Positions 35,950-48,418 are shown, numbered from the stretch's first letter. The stretch is DNA of 64,000 nucleotides from Syngnathus acus (GCF_901709675.1 NC_051089.1:15613976-15677975), one strand, 5' to 3'. Numbers and translations are program-made. Notes: generated by a model not told the origin, from the letters alone.

Positions 35950-38380
35950 TAGATGAATTGCATTGTGTAATGAGATGCCACCAGAACTCTGTTGGGGTTC
36001 TAGCCTCCCTTTTCCCCTTTTCCTCATTTTGTATTCCCTAAATAGTCCGTGTTGCACATACTAGTTGTCCTGCCTCGTTCGTGACATGCTTGATGCAGCG
36101 CTTCCAGTGCTTCTGCAGTGATGCACATTGCTCAGAGGCTCGCCCCACGCTATCAGCGTATATTTAAACGCCGTTCTCCTGTCATATATAAACCCACTTA
36201 TAAAGTAGCGCATTTGCAAAAGGTGAAGCGCGAAGTGGCGAGGGATCACTGTGGTTGTGCTCAGTGTAAATTAAGGCTAATTTTAACACGAATAATAGAT
36301 ACAAACTCAATAACACACTGCTGAACCAACCTGTGAATGCTTTTCCTTGAAGTACAAGGGGGGTCGGAATGGCATTCCTATGACTTTGGAAATGGTACAT
36401 GTTGAACATGTACTAGATGAAATCGTGCCCTTGTGAAGAGATAGAAGGATGAAAACCAATCCAGAGAGCTAAGGTAACACAACCTGCTTTATAATTATGA
36501 GGAAGGATTTACCACAAACTTTCCTTTTCATGATTAGTTTAATTAAAATGGGAGACAACTTGAAAACTTTGATGTGTAAAGCTTCCTCATTGCGATGGCA
36601 TAATCTTGTTAGTGCTGAATGATGACATTTCTATTGCTTGTGTAATCAGTAATTAGGTGTTGGCTGTTAATGCTCTTTAAAAATGGGAGTATTTGTGACT
36701 GAAACATCCTGATGTAAATGTAGGCGTGTCCCATGCTTACAGTTTGCATAAGGATTAAAGATATGCAGGTAGCACAAACCTCGCTGTGCTGACGTGATGG
36801 TCTTAATCTGGTTCTGCCAGAGGGCCACCATTGCACAGTGACTGTATTTACTTCCATCAACACTTAATTTCTCCGTCTCCCCACACCCCTCGCTTTCTCC
36901 TTGAACTTCAATCCCATCCTATTTCACACTATTCCCTGATCCCCTTTTTATCTTAGTCTGTCCCCTCACATATTTCCTCTTGCTGTGTAATAGTTTCACA
37001 CATTTTTTTTCTCCAGTTTGGAGCTTGATATTTCCCCAAGGAGCCCCTTGTCATCTTACCTTTTGCCTTTTCTCCATGGAGGAGACACAGGAGATGGCTA
37101 GATAATCATTGTATTAAAAAATATAGATGATGACAAGGTTCCCACTTGGTGAAAGAATCTCTGAAATATGCATGACAAAAATTAAATCACGGAACCTATT
37201 CCAGCTAATTTCGGGATTTTCTCAAAACATCATGTCAGTAGCAATAGATTTGGCATTTGGTACACATGCAGAACCGTGAGGGTCAGAGAGAGCCATCCGA
37301 GAAGAATGAAGATCAAGATGTACACATCTTCAACATCTTCTGTGTCCAACATGCTGAGGCACAAGACAAGCCACCTGCCACAACCGTCCATTGTGTACCT
37401 GCGAGAGCGGTACCACGGGGGCACCGCGGCTTGCCAGTTCCAGTGCGTCGAGTGGCGATGGTCTAGTCGATTGCCCTGAAGACCCATTTTAGGAGATCCT
37501 TTGCTGATAATACAGTAGAGGCTGTGCCTGTTCCTGCGCTGTGAGACTAGCCCCCAGAATGCCTGCAAGACTGCGACTCCATCTCACATTTACAGGTTAC
37601 ACCATCAAGAACACATGTGCCTGCCTGTGAATGTATACATGATGCAAGGAGATTACAGAAACACTAAGTCCCGGTATATCACATCTGAATGACATTTCAT
37701 ATGACACATTGTATTGTTGTATCAATAAACTCTTCACTGTTTTTTAAAAGTCTTCAGATTTGCTGACATCTTGATTTCTGTGTTTAGTTTATTCCAGTAC
37801 TCAACAACCGTAGTGTTGTAAGTGCTCAAACATCAATAGTCCACTAAGACTAAGGATTTCCCATCTCAGTATGAATACATGCTGTTCATTCTGAGGCAAG
37901 TCATATCTGGAGACCTTATACATGTTTGTTAATGAAGTATGTCGAATAATATCATGGAGCTTTAGTATTTTATAATTGAGAAACAATTCATTTGTGTGAA
38001 AAGTGTATGGTTTGCAGTGTATAGTCCGTAGTGCTCGTTTTTGAAGCTCCAGTGAGGTTCCAGTAAAGTGTTATAGCTGTGAACCCAAAATTTGGCACCA
38101 TAAAACAAGTGTGTTTCTATTAGTTGGCTGGTTCATTTTGTTTTGTAGCCTCTATAGTGCAGATATGCTTTTTGTTAGTTTTTGCTCGGGCAAGAGCAGA
38201 GAAACAGAACTGACTGCGGGGCTACAATTCAACCCACATTGTTTATGGTTTTGTGTGTGAACACCTTCCTTAAACAAAAGAAAAACGAACAGGCGTTGAG
38301 TAAGGTGGGCATAGACAATTGGTATCAGTTTTATGCTGTAAAGTGCAACTGGGGCACTCCTCATTGAGTAATCTAACATA
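35950..38380. other. intergenic, nothing recognised
   Basis: AT-rich DNA with scattered short open frames and no family match; it leads into the AST2 upstream region. Confidence 0.5.
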
Positions 38381-38389
38381 ACCCTAGAA

Positions 38390-38667
38390 TCGCTTTCGTG
38401 AAGCACAATTAAAACGGATGGTGAAATACAACCACAATAGAGTCCACCAAGCAAGCACTGTTATTATGATAGATGATGTACGATGACTGGACGATTCAAA
38501 CAATCGAGTTCAGCCTCAAGTTGCATAATGCCGGACAATAAATCACGGAAACTTCCATATTAGGACTTGATTTGGCATCTGAAATGCTAGAATAAGTAAA
38601 AGTCACTCCCTATGTACAACTTATAAAAAGCAAACACCAGGTACCATGGGCATACCTGAAAACACCG
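38390..38667 (+). promoter_or_regulatory. AST2 promoter and exon 1
   Basis: Closely matches the AST1 upstream block, with TATAAA at 38622-38627 and the leader ending at donor 38667|GTAAGA. Unlike the other copies the leader has an ATG at 38646-38648 in good context (ACCATGG), in frame with the main start. Confidence 0.75.
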
Positions 38668-38872
38668 GTAAGACAAACTTGTTCTACTTTTACCTGTTTT
38701 TCCTTCACTTTTTCTCTCTCACCCTATCTGTCTGTTTCTCTGTCTGTCTCTCCATCTCTCATCTCTCAAAACACACATGGATGCGCACATGGACATCACT
38801 GTGATTTTAACTTCTGTACTTATGTTAACTTCTTTTATTTGTTTATCTTCATTTTTAGAAAACAGCGACACC

Positions 38873-41607
38873 ATGACGCCAATTGTCATCACTGTTCTCC
38901 TTCTGTCTGTTGCAGCCGTATCTCCGGTAAGATCAGGTTTACAAACCCGTAGTCAGTGATATGGTCATTTTTTAATGACAAAAAGTCTGTAATGTAATGA
39001 AATAAGGTTCCAGGATTTGCAAAGTGATTTCTGAAGATTTTAATGTGATTTAATGCTTCTGTAGGACTTTTCTCCTACTGTATTTTCAATAAAAATTTAC
39101 GCAAATGTATAGTCTTAGTCTCTTCAGAGTTTCTTTTTAGGGTCTTCTATAATAAAAATGACCAATATACGTGAAATGATTAGTCTTTTCATATGTGCAC
39201 TACTGTAAAATGTGATTTAAAAATGTGATTACAAATGTGTTTTCTTACTGTTTTTTTCCAGGGCTCCATACATACTAGATATGGCACAAAGAAAATGGGT
39301 GTGTAAAAACCTATGTAATTTGTCAACCCTAACAATGGACGTTTGGGTTATTTAATTCTCAATGTGAACAAATCTTCTAGTGCTTATTTGTGATTGTATT
39401 CTTATTTTTTCCAGAAGAGTCCGTTTCTGTGAAAATTGAAAAGGCAAATGCAAATGTCAAACCAGGTCAGTGTTTTCATTTTAGGCTGAAATGTACTGAG
39501 ATCTATCTCTGAGCAGGATTCAGCTAACATTTTATTTGACTGTTTTTCTTGTAGATTTTTTTTTATCGTAATACCTCTGGCCTATAAAGAATTGAACTTT
39601 AAATTATTCATTACTAGGTCAAACTAAAGTTTCATCTTTCATCCCAATGTGTTCACATAGCTTCTGAGGACAGAGTCTACCCGACAGACTGAGCACTCAC
39701 AGAAGTGAGGTTTTATTCCGTCCCAGAAATCGTCTTTTTTCGGGTCAAGTGCCAGCGTTTTGGTGTTTTGAGACTGCAAATAAATATAAGTGAATTTGAG
39801 GCTTTCTAAAGCTCTTTGGCAGCCACCATATGGTTTAATCAAATTCGTTTTTTCTCCTGTAGAGGTATCACTTTTTTTGTGACCGACAATGGATGAAGGG
39901 ACTAATAAATTAGGAATAAGGATGGACAGACAAGGACCGAAGGGTGTCCAAGTCCGGGGATGAAGGCTAGATGACGGACTGGCAACATTTTGTAAATTTA
40001 GTGTCCATCTCAGTAATATTACCAATCTGTTGTGGGAATATTGATGAAAGAATCTATCTGTTCCACATGACAAATCACAAATCTCTGCTGTTTGTTATTC
40101 TACAGGCTTAAACCTGACACATGGGGACATCATGGGACACATGGGTGATGAAGAGGGGATTTTGAGGAATGCTCTACCTTGCCCCAGCGGTGTCTGTAAA
40201 TGGCCAAAAACTGGAAACGAAGCCATAATTCCCTATGAAATCTCCAGAGCTTTTAGTAAGTCATGGTATTGTTACCTACCATAAGTGTAACTTTAATCAA
40301 TCAAACTTAGCAGTTCAATTTTCTGTCTGCAGCCAAACGTCAAAGGATAACTATAGAAAAAGCCCTAAGAGACTTTAGTTTTGGAGAGCGCACGACATGC
40401 ATTCGCTTTGTCAGGAAGACTGAAACGGATATAAACTATCTATCCTTCGTATCACAAAATGGGTAAGAAATCGTATCAGACTCAGGGTAAGAAATACAGT
40501 TAATAAAACTCACATTTGTTTTTCCCATTGATTCACTCTTATGTGCATAAAAAAGCACCTCTGTCTTTGAGTTGATAGACTTTAGTCCTGTTCTGGTTGT
40601 TTTTCAATGTGAAATCGCTTTTTTGTTTTTGGGAGGCATTTGCTTGCACGCAGCGCCACAAAACATTTCACTTTAATGTCGTAAACAATTTGGAAAAATT
40701 CTGTACATCTCTCTTCCTTTCCAATTGGCTAAAAGTCAGCAATCAGTGAGGTTATGACATCAATTAAATTTGTGTGTTTGTGTGCCAGGTGTTGGTCACA
40801 CCTTGGTCAAACCGGTGGCAGACAGCTGATCTCCTTGCAGAGAGACCGTTGCGTGCACAAAAACATTGTGCAACATCAAGCCCTCCATGCACTTGGATTT
40901 CACCATGAGCAGGTCCGCTCTGACAGAGATGACTACGTCACCATCAAGTATGAAAACATCATTCAAGGTGAGCTTGCCGAAAGACCTATTACAGAACTGG
41001 TGCCGGACGTGCATGAGAACATATTGTATTTGGTTCATTTTATTTATGTTCTTGGAAATGGCTGGCAGCTCGACTATAGTTATTGACTGTAAGATGGGTG
41101 ATGGGTACTAGTCAGAATGGCATCCATATTATCATGTGTGTAAATGTTCCACCATCCTCATCACTTTTATTGAGTAAATACATTTCATGATACTCAGAAT
41201 ATACAACTAAAAACTGGTACATATTGTTACTGAAACAATTTTAAATGACTTTTGTTTGGCTTTCTGATTTTATGCAGGAGCTGAACATTACTTTCAGATT
41301 GCACCAACAAACAACTTGGGTACCCCCTATGATTATCACTCTGTGATGCATTTCGACGCGTGAGTACATCTGTCCGACCATACAACAATGTGATCTATTT
41401 GAATGCAGATGCCCAACTGCTCAATGTTTCTGTTCTTTTTGCCCAACTTAAAATGATGTATTTATTTTTTGCAGATATGCCTACTCCAAAAATCACCAAC
41501 AAACCATCATTGCCAAAAATAAGTTTATAACTAATTTTGGCAGAGCAAAAGAGATGAGTGACAATGACTATGCACGCGTCAATCGTCTTTATGAGTGTTG
41601 TGAGTAA
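38873..41607 (+). CDS. AST2: six-cysteine astacin homologue with inactivated catalytic site
   Basis: Exons 38873-38926, 39262-39298, 39415-39465, 40106-40255, 40333-40462, 40789-40967, 41278-41359 and 41475-41607 give 271 uninterrupted residues. Signal peptide MTPIVITVLLLSVAAVSP; propeptide switch HGD; C6 pair in NALPCPSGVC. The three zinc histidines are kept, but the motif reads HQALHALGFHHE: the general-base glutamate (Glu93 of crayfish astacin) is Gln171. The Met-turn is SVMHF, so the zinc-binding tyrosine (Tyr149 of astacin) is Phe226. By astacin enzymology either change should abolish or nearly abolish peptidase activity, while zinc binding and fold should persist. All splice sites and the frame are intact, which argues against simple decay. 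The likely role is a secreted non-catalytic binder, decoy or regulator of its active neighbours; that role is inference. An upstream in-frame ATG could add 12 residues before the signal peptide. Confidence 0.9.
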
Positions 41608-41880
41608 ACACATTGTATGATACTTTGTGAACCAGCATTTGCTCCAAAAACATACAAAGTACATTGATTCCTGCCTTACTGGATGATTACACGTGTTGCT
41701 GTGTATTCCCCCCACCAATCAGAAACTTCAAGACAAACATAGGATTTACAGGTCTTGTTGAGCTCTCCAGTGGTGATCAAATTAAGTGCTCAATCATATC
41801 ATTTAAATGTATTAACTGGTGGTTGTTGATAAGACAGTAATTCACATATGTATATCAAATGCAAAAAAAATAAATTTTAA
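41608..41880 (+). other. AST2 3' region
   Basis: The same terminal donor (GT|GTGAGTAAAC type) and an acceptor CCAATCAG ending 41722 as in the other copies, with AATAAA at 41869-41874. Homology to the AST1 flank continues to about 42420. Confidence 0.55.
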
Positions 41881-42487
41881 AGAAGTAAATGTGTGAGTTT
41901 TCCCTTTAAAAGATTCTCTCTGGGATATTTCTTACAAGACTCCGGGTTGACAATCCACAGATGAACTGACATTGATTTATTCTAAGCAGTAAAAATGAAG
42001 GACAAAGGCTCACTCATCGCCTGCCATTTTCATGTCATCCTCTTTTCCTTGGCAATAAAGGAACGCAAGGACATGCCAGGACAAAGGGTCGTTAATGGAT
42101 AGTGTTCAAGTTAAAGTCAAGAGATCCTGTAATTGCGGTACAGGCAGAGGGTACTGACCTTTTAATTAACAAGATTGGATGTAGACAACCACATACACAT
42201 ACAAAAGCCAGGGTCAATTGATGATCTGGCCATGAACAAATGGCAAAACATAGTCTACAAGGCTGGAAGCAAAAGATGCTTCACTCAGCAGTAAACACTT
42301 CCAATTTTCTGGGGAAAAATGTTGTCCTTTTGTGGTTTTGGTTGCAAAAACCGTACACACAAGAACAAAAACTATTGTTCATATCACATCAGAGCCTCTG
42401 TCATGAAATGCCGGTGTGTCAGTTTGAAAGTCGAAAACTGGTTTGTAAGTCGATGCAGAAAAATCGCGAGGCTCCAGTTTGTATTGT

Positions 42488-42830
42488 TACGTTTTGTTCA
42501 AGATGTCCGTCGTTGAGCAAGGAAAACAAAGATGTGGAGTAACAGTTGGTTCTTTATTGGCAGGACCTTGGGTTGTTTAATGGCGGTCAGTACACGAGGC
42601 ACTGCAGCAGATGTAAAAACAACGCCCACCCTCCAGGTCAGAAGCTTTTATACTAAGCAAAAGGCGGGAAAGGAAAAAGCGGGAAAGCAAAAACATGTCC
42701 ATAGACATTTGATCTGTTGGCGAATTACGAGAATGCTGACGTCACAGCTCACACTCGAAATAGAGCACGGAGTGCGCCGGGTCCGTACTACTCAGTACGT
42801 ACACGCACTTATGAGTGTGCAACGAGCTTT
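42488..42830 (-). mobile_element. LTR of a retrotransposon, apparently solo
   Basis: Shares CGTTTTGTTCAAGATGTCCG and about 150 further bp with 59097-59290. Read on the minus strand it has TATA (TATAAAAGC) followed by AATAAAGA, the order of a U3-R-U5 promoter and poly(A) signal. No internal region adjoins it. Confidence 0.6.
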
Positions 42831-42939
42831 CTGACATGACTTCCGGGAGTAAATGCGCGTGCGGGCGTTTCCCCATTTACTGGTGAAATGCAGTCATTGC
42901 AGGGAAAATGACCCAAAAAATGTTCAATAATACAATTTA

Positions 42940-43012
42940 TTCAGGTTTGGCGGGCCGGATTAAACAGCCCCGTGGGCCGGATGTGGCCCGCGGGCCGTAG
43001 TTTTCCCATTCC
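42940..43012. mobile_element. right end of an hAT element
   Basis: GGCCCGCGGGCCGTAG then TTTTCCCATTCCTG is the GC-rich subterminal region plus terminal inverted repeat typical of hAT elements here. The partner end is missing. Confidence 0.5.
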
Positions 43013-43019
43013 TGGTCTA

Positions 43020-43770
43020 GAGCATTTTCTATTCGGGCTCCAGTGCTTTGGAATGCGCTACCGATAGATATTAGAACTGCTACCTCGGTAGAAACATTTA
43101 AGACAAGATTAAAGGCACATTTTTATGACATGGCATTTAATGAACCTGTGGTGGCCGATTCGGCTGGAGTTTGTGTTTTCTTGAGTTTTTCCCTTGCCCT
43201 CCTGGGAGTTTACGATCAAGGAATGTTTGAGAATAATCGTCAATTTTTGTACATGTGAAGCCCTTTGAGACTTGTGATTTAGGGCCCTTTGCCACTTCCA
43301 CCCCTCACCATCCTCAGTAATGCTATTCCCACCACAGACACCTTCAAGTTCCTGGGATTCACAATCCCCCGGGACCTGAAATGGACCGGCCACATAGCCT
43401 CTGTCCGGAAGAAGGCCCAGCAGAGGTTTTACAGCTCAGGAAGTTCAACCCTTCTCACCCAGGTCACGTCACAGTCTGTTCAAACTACTCCCCTCTGGAC
43501 GGCAATACAGAGCACTGTACGCCAAAACCAGCAGACACAGCTTCTTCCCCCAGGCTGTCGCTCTGATGAACTCACACCACTCACAGAGACTCAGCAACAT
43601 CACTGTGCAATAACATCCTGCTCTCGCCACTTAAATGTTGTTAGCTACCTGAATGTTGTCAGTCACTTAAATGTTGTACAGAAGCTGAGCTCAACCGGAG
43701 TCAAATTCCCTGTTTGGCATGCACAAACTTGGTCAATAAAGCTGATTCTGATTCTGATACTATAGGTGTG
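43020..43770 (+). mobile_element. non-LTR retrotransposon 3' fragments
   Basis: At 43040-43140 the frame LWNALPIDIRTATSVETFKT, RLKAHFY is the conserved C-terminus of L2-like ORF2. At 43300-43420 a second piece reads TDTFKFLGFTIPRDLKW, TGHIASVRKKAQQRFY. It ends AATAAAGCTGATTCTGATTC, a short tandem 3' tail common in fish LINEs. Two different elements may be juxtaposed. Confidence 0.75.
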
Positions 43771-43893
43771 CAGGCCTTGAGCTGGGAATGTGGAGATATG
43801 TGGGCTACGCTTCACTGTATCTGCATAATAAAATGCCCAAGGGAGGATCTTTTTGCTCCTCCGTGTCCAATTATAGTAGCAGAGCGTCTATAG

Positions 43894-46369
43894 CAGGGGT
43901 GTCCAAACCTTTTGCAAAGAGGGCCAGATTTGGTGAGGTGAAAATGTGTGAGGGCCGACCATTCAGCCTGACATTCCTCACATAGAACACAAATAAATCT
44001 AAACAAATTTACTAAGTCACTCATTTCATATTTGCCTTTTTTTATTTATATTTTAAGAAGCTTAAACATGTCTTAGGTTCATTTGAAACATGACATATTT
44101 TTGGCAATTAAATGTTCACTGTAGACATGTATTATTATTGGAACTTTTAAATTCAAAACAGAGAAATAGCTAATCTTATTCAGATGTGCAAACATTAACC
44201 ACAAGTCTCAGTGCATATATATTTATAACTGTGGTTTTGATAGTCACAAAACAAAATGTATTCACTGAGATTTTAGAATTTAGTCGTCTCAGATGACAGA
44301 TGACTTGCCTGCACTAATGTGAAGTGTGATACTGAGATTTGGACTGCAGTACATAGGCCAGGTATGGCTCAAAGGCAGTGGTTTTGATGCGCAAGATGTC
44401 ACGCAGGTGAGAGTCAGTTAGTCATGTCCTCACGCGGCTCTTGTTAAAGTTCATAACCGAAAAGGTCTTCTCACACAAATACGTCGAGCCAAACAAGCTC
44501 AGCATTTTCTTAGCAAATGTTCGAATCTCTTGGAACCTGCCTTCATCCACCTGGCGGTAAAAGTCCGCAAGAGAAAGCTGTTGGTGTCGACTGCGGCGCT
44601 CGTCGTCACACTGCAGCTCAATGAGCTCCAGCTGCAGGTGGTCCGGAGCATTATCAGGGTCCACGGAGAAAGGAGAGGAAAACATCGTGATCTCTTTCTC
44701 AATAGCTGCAAAATCCCGAAAGCGTTGTTGGAACCCCACAGCCAGAGATGAGATGTCTACTGCTTACCTCCTTGTTTGCGTGTTGATATCGCTCTGTGGA
44801 AAGCTGGTCATGATTCCCTGCAGCGCTGGGAAGTGTGTGGTATTGGGCTGCGTTTGTGACAGGTGCCTTTGGAAAAGTTGCAGCTTAGTTCCAAAGGCTT
44901 TGACGTGTGAATACAGTTGGCTAATCACTGCATTTGGCCCCTGAAGGCTAGTGTTCAGCACGTTCGGGGGCTTTTTTGTGTCAACTAAAAAACCCAAATC
45001 AGCCAGCCAAACTGGGTCAGATATTTCTGGGATTGATTGTTCCATTTTGTCATGAACTCTCCGATTTCCCGCCTAAGAGAGTAGAAGCGCTGCAGTGCAG
45101 ACCCCCGACTGAGCCATCTCACGTCGTTGTGATAGACAACATCTCCGTATTCAGCCTGGGTGTCGAATAGAAACAGTTGAAACTGACGGTGGCACAAGGC
45201 TTTGGAGCGAATATAATTAATAGCCTTTATTACCGGTTTCATGACATGATCATATTTGAGATGTTTGGCACATAGAACTTCCTGATGAATAATGCAATGA
45301 AGTTGTACAGCTTTACCTCCTTGCTCGACGACTTTGTTACATATACGGGTTGATAATCCACTCCGTTTGCCAGCCATGGCAGGTGCGCCGTCCGTGATAA
45401 TTCCAGAAACTTTATCCCACGGGAGTTTCATGTCATCTACGGCAGAGCAAACAGAAACAAATAAATCTGTTGCTCTTGTTTGGTCTTTAAGGCTCTGGAG
45501 GTCAAGTAGCTCTTCAGTCACGTTCATTTCACTGTCCACTCCTCTCAAAAAAATAAGTAACTGAGCGGTGTCAGATGCGTCCGTGCTTTCGTCGCAAGCT
45601 AAGGAAAAAAAGTCAAACTCCTTTCCTCTGGCCCCCCAACTGTCTCTTAATATCCGATGAAACATCTTCAATTCTCCGTGCCACAGTGTTACGAGCCAGG
45701 CAAACATTGGCAAACTCTTGCTTCTTCTCAGGACAGATTTTCTCCACCATTGTCATCACGCAGTCTTTGATAAATTCACCCTCGGTAAAAGGTTTGCAGT
45801 GCTTAGCAATCAGCGCTGCCACCTCGTAGCTCGCCTTTGTGGCATTTTCATTTGACTCTCGGGCTCTTGTGAAAAATCGCTGCTGTGACGTTAAACCAGC
45901 TTCCAGTTGCTTCAAGTTGTCGCTGCGTTTGTTCCCCGTTAGCTTGTCGTACATGTCGGCATGTTTCGACTGGTAGTGTCTCTTGACATTGTAGTCCTTA
46001 AAAACAGACACAGTCTCTTGGAAAATTAGGCAGACACAGTTGTTTCGTATTTCAGTGAAAAAATAGTCCAATTTCCACTTGTCCTGGAAGCGCCTGCTCT
46101 CACGGTCAACTTTCCTTTTTTTACTCGCGGTCGCCATTTCAGAACTTGGCAGGAAAGGGTCACACAGGGATCATGCAGCCAGAGTTCGACCGAGTGCTGC
46201 TGCCCTCTTCTGAGTAAATATAAAATAGCTTTTGTACGTGTGTATTTTATGCGCTGGTCAACAGTGGTGGCGGGCCACATATTATAGATTTTATGACAGA
46301 GGCTGCGGGCCTGATGAAATTTGACCACGGGCCGCAATTGGCCCGCGGGCCGGACTTTGGACATGTCTG
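43894..46369 (-). mobile_element. near full-length hAT transposon with decayed transposase
   Basis: 2476 bp with ends CAGGGGTGTCCAAAC and (complement) CAGACATGTCCAAAG, flanked by an exact 8-bp duplication GTCTATAG (43886-43893 and 46370-46377). Minus-strand frames in order are an N-terminal BED-type finger region (46137-45613), a catalytic core with LACDESTDASDTAQLLIFLRG and HNDVRWLSRG (45690-44985), and a C-terminal hAT dimerisation region with EKTFSVMNFNKSR (44739-44422). Frame breaks near 45640 and between 44985 and 44740, and a finger cysteine replaced by Phe, show it is inactive. Related to Charlie-like transposases from which GTF2IRD2 C-termini and ZBED genes derive. Confidence 0.93.
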
Positions 46370-46377
46370 GTCTATAG

Positions 46378-46558
46378 TGCAGATCAAGCCACCTTTTCTC
46401 TTCCTCACTCCAACACATTTTATGACTGCCCAAGGAAACAGGCATACACATTGGCAGGATGATGAGTATTATATTGAAAGCTGTGCTGTTTGCATTGAAG
46501 ACTATAAATTGATCTCTTAGCATAACTAAACAATAAAGAGGGATTCATGCATGCATTG
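46378..46558. other. short intergenic gap
   Basis: Nothing recognised between the hAT target duplication and the next MITE end. Confidence 0.5.
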
Positions 46559-46560
46559 TA

Positions 46561-46998
46561 CCGTATTTTCCGGATTATAAATCGTAGTTTTTTTCATAGT
46601 TTGGCCGGGTGTGCGATTTATAATCAGGAGCGACTTATATGTGAAATTATTAACACATTATTACTTGATCATTAACACATTAGTTACTTACTATTGTATC
46701 GTTGGTAACTTCACATGTTATTTTCACTTTAAACTGCATGAGGGCACACTAGGCCTGTGGAATAATTGGAGCCGCATCTGACAATGAGTCTGACCTCAGT
46801 GCCGCATGTACTTCCGGAGTCAGCAGCGGCGTTGTTTTCACAGAGGACGAAGATTTTGATGGATTTAATGATTTGGAGTGACACAAATGGTTTGATAAAC
46901 GTGTGATTTATGTTATAGTTACGTATTTGAATAACTGTTAATATATTACGTCAGGCACGTTCTCAGTTCCTCGTTTGTGTGTATGTAACGTTAGCATA
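46561..46998. mobile_element. partial MITE of the ATAAGTCGC family
   Basis: The left end CCGTATTTTCCGGATTATAA follows TA; inside, TCAGGAGCGACTTATATGTG and the CATGTTATTTTCACTTTAAA block are shared with 24675-25261 and 34262-35476. The right inverted end is not found. Confidence 0.55.
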
Positions 46999-47639
46999 CC
47001 GTATTGTTTAGTCTAGGGGTCTCAAACTCCAGTGAGGTGGTAAAAGTAAGTCTGTTCTCGACTGCGTTTGGCGAACTTGGACCGACTGGGCGAGGCTAAA
47101 ATTGGGACGAAAACTGAGGGACGGAGGACGATGGCCACCTCTGGTAATCACTGAGCAAACAACCCAGGCCACTAACTCAGAGACCAGCACTCCGATGCGT
47201 TAAGTTTTACGACGTAACTAGCATTAGTTCCACATCTTCATATTTTATTATTTACACAATATTTGATTACTTACACAATCCAAATCCCCCAAAAGTTGAC
47301 TGATGTTAATTTTTTGATTGCCCTATTATGCTCAATGGTGAACATAAAAATAATAATTAGTCTTTCTTCCAAGACAAGTAAATTACACATCACGGTACAG
47401 CACCAAATTCCTTTCACCCAAGAGCATTAATTGTCGTTTTAGGTGTCGCACGGAAGAGAATGAATGAAACAAACAAAAAAGATTTTTTTTGTTAATATTT
47501 TTAAATGTTGAATAAAAAAATACATAGTTACATTGAATGAAAATGAATAAGGAAATATTTGTGGGAATTCTATAGGTAAAAATGTGCCCTGCGATTGGCT
47601 GGCAACCGGTTCAGGGTGTCCCCCGCCTACTGCCCGATG

Positions 47640-47693
47640 ACTGCTGGATGGATGGATGGATGGATGGATGGATGGATGGATGGATGGATGGAT
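47640..47693. repeat. (GGAT)n microsatellite at a dispersed-repeat end
   Basis: About 13 GGAT units following GGGTGTCCCCCGCCTACTGC, the tail of the dispersed repeat described at 33370. Confidence 0.9.
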
Positions 47694-47724
47694 ATTGGTA
47701 AAAATCTTGAGTTTGTCTTGTGCA

Positions 47725-48130
47725 GGAATGGGGCAGGGCGACCAAATGCAGCTTGGACAAGGGTGTATTGAAGGAAAAGGGTGTTGGAGAAGAGGATGAG
47801 GGGGACAAACAAGCAGGAACAGGCAGGAACAAAGGGAAACGGGAGGCAAACTAATAGGATGGGCTAACAGAACGACAATGGGACTGATTGACCGACAGGG
47901 CTGGCTAACAGAAACAGAACTGCAGAGTAACAGGAGGAACCGAGAAACTAACAGAATGATCCAACGGGGGAGTGACACGCAGACAGGAACTAGAACAGCT
48001 GGTGTTCTGGTCGTTACCAAGACAGCACCTATATACACCATATATACAAGACAGGTAACGAGAGGCAGGTGACGCCCATTACACTGATTCCAGGTAGACA
48101 CAGGCAGGGAGGGGCGAGTGCATGACCGGA
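47725..48130. repeat. dispersed repeat (CGACCAAATGCAGCTTG family)
   Basis: CGACCAAATGCAGCTTGGAC then a TTATTGAAGG-type block, also at 53858-53970 and 52810-53150. Three copies within 6 kb. Class not identified; it may be a non-autonomous LTR-like element. Confidence 0.5.
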
Positions 48131-48179
48131 AACCATGACAAACCTGAAACATGTGGAAACCACCGGAGACGTGAATTTC

Positions 48180-48318
48180 TGGCACGTTGTGCCGCACAAT
48201 TAACCATGGAAACTTACATACAAGCACTTAGTTTGGCACCTGGAATCCGTCAGACACACCTTACTTACAATGTATAAAAGGCAACCACCAAGTACCACAG
48301 GCATACCTGAAAACACTG
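48180..48318 (+). promoter_or_regulatory. AST3 promoter and exon 1
   Basis: ACCATGGAAACTTACATAC and TAGTTTGGCACCTGGAAT correspond to the AST1/AST2 block. TATAAA is at 48273-48278 and the leader GGCATACCTGAAAACACTG ends at donor 48318|GTAAGA. Confidence 0.75.
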
Positions 48319-48418
48319 GTAAGACAAGATTGCTCTCCTTTTACTTGCTTTATCTTTCAATTCCTCTCTCTCTGTCTCTTGATTTAATTTATTTTCATTT
48401 TTAGAAAACAGCAACACC

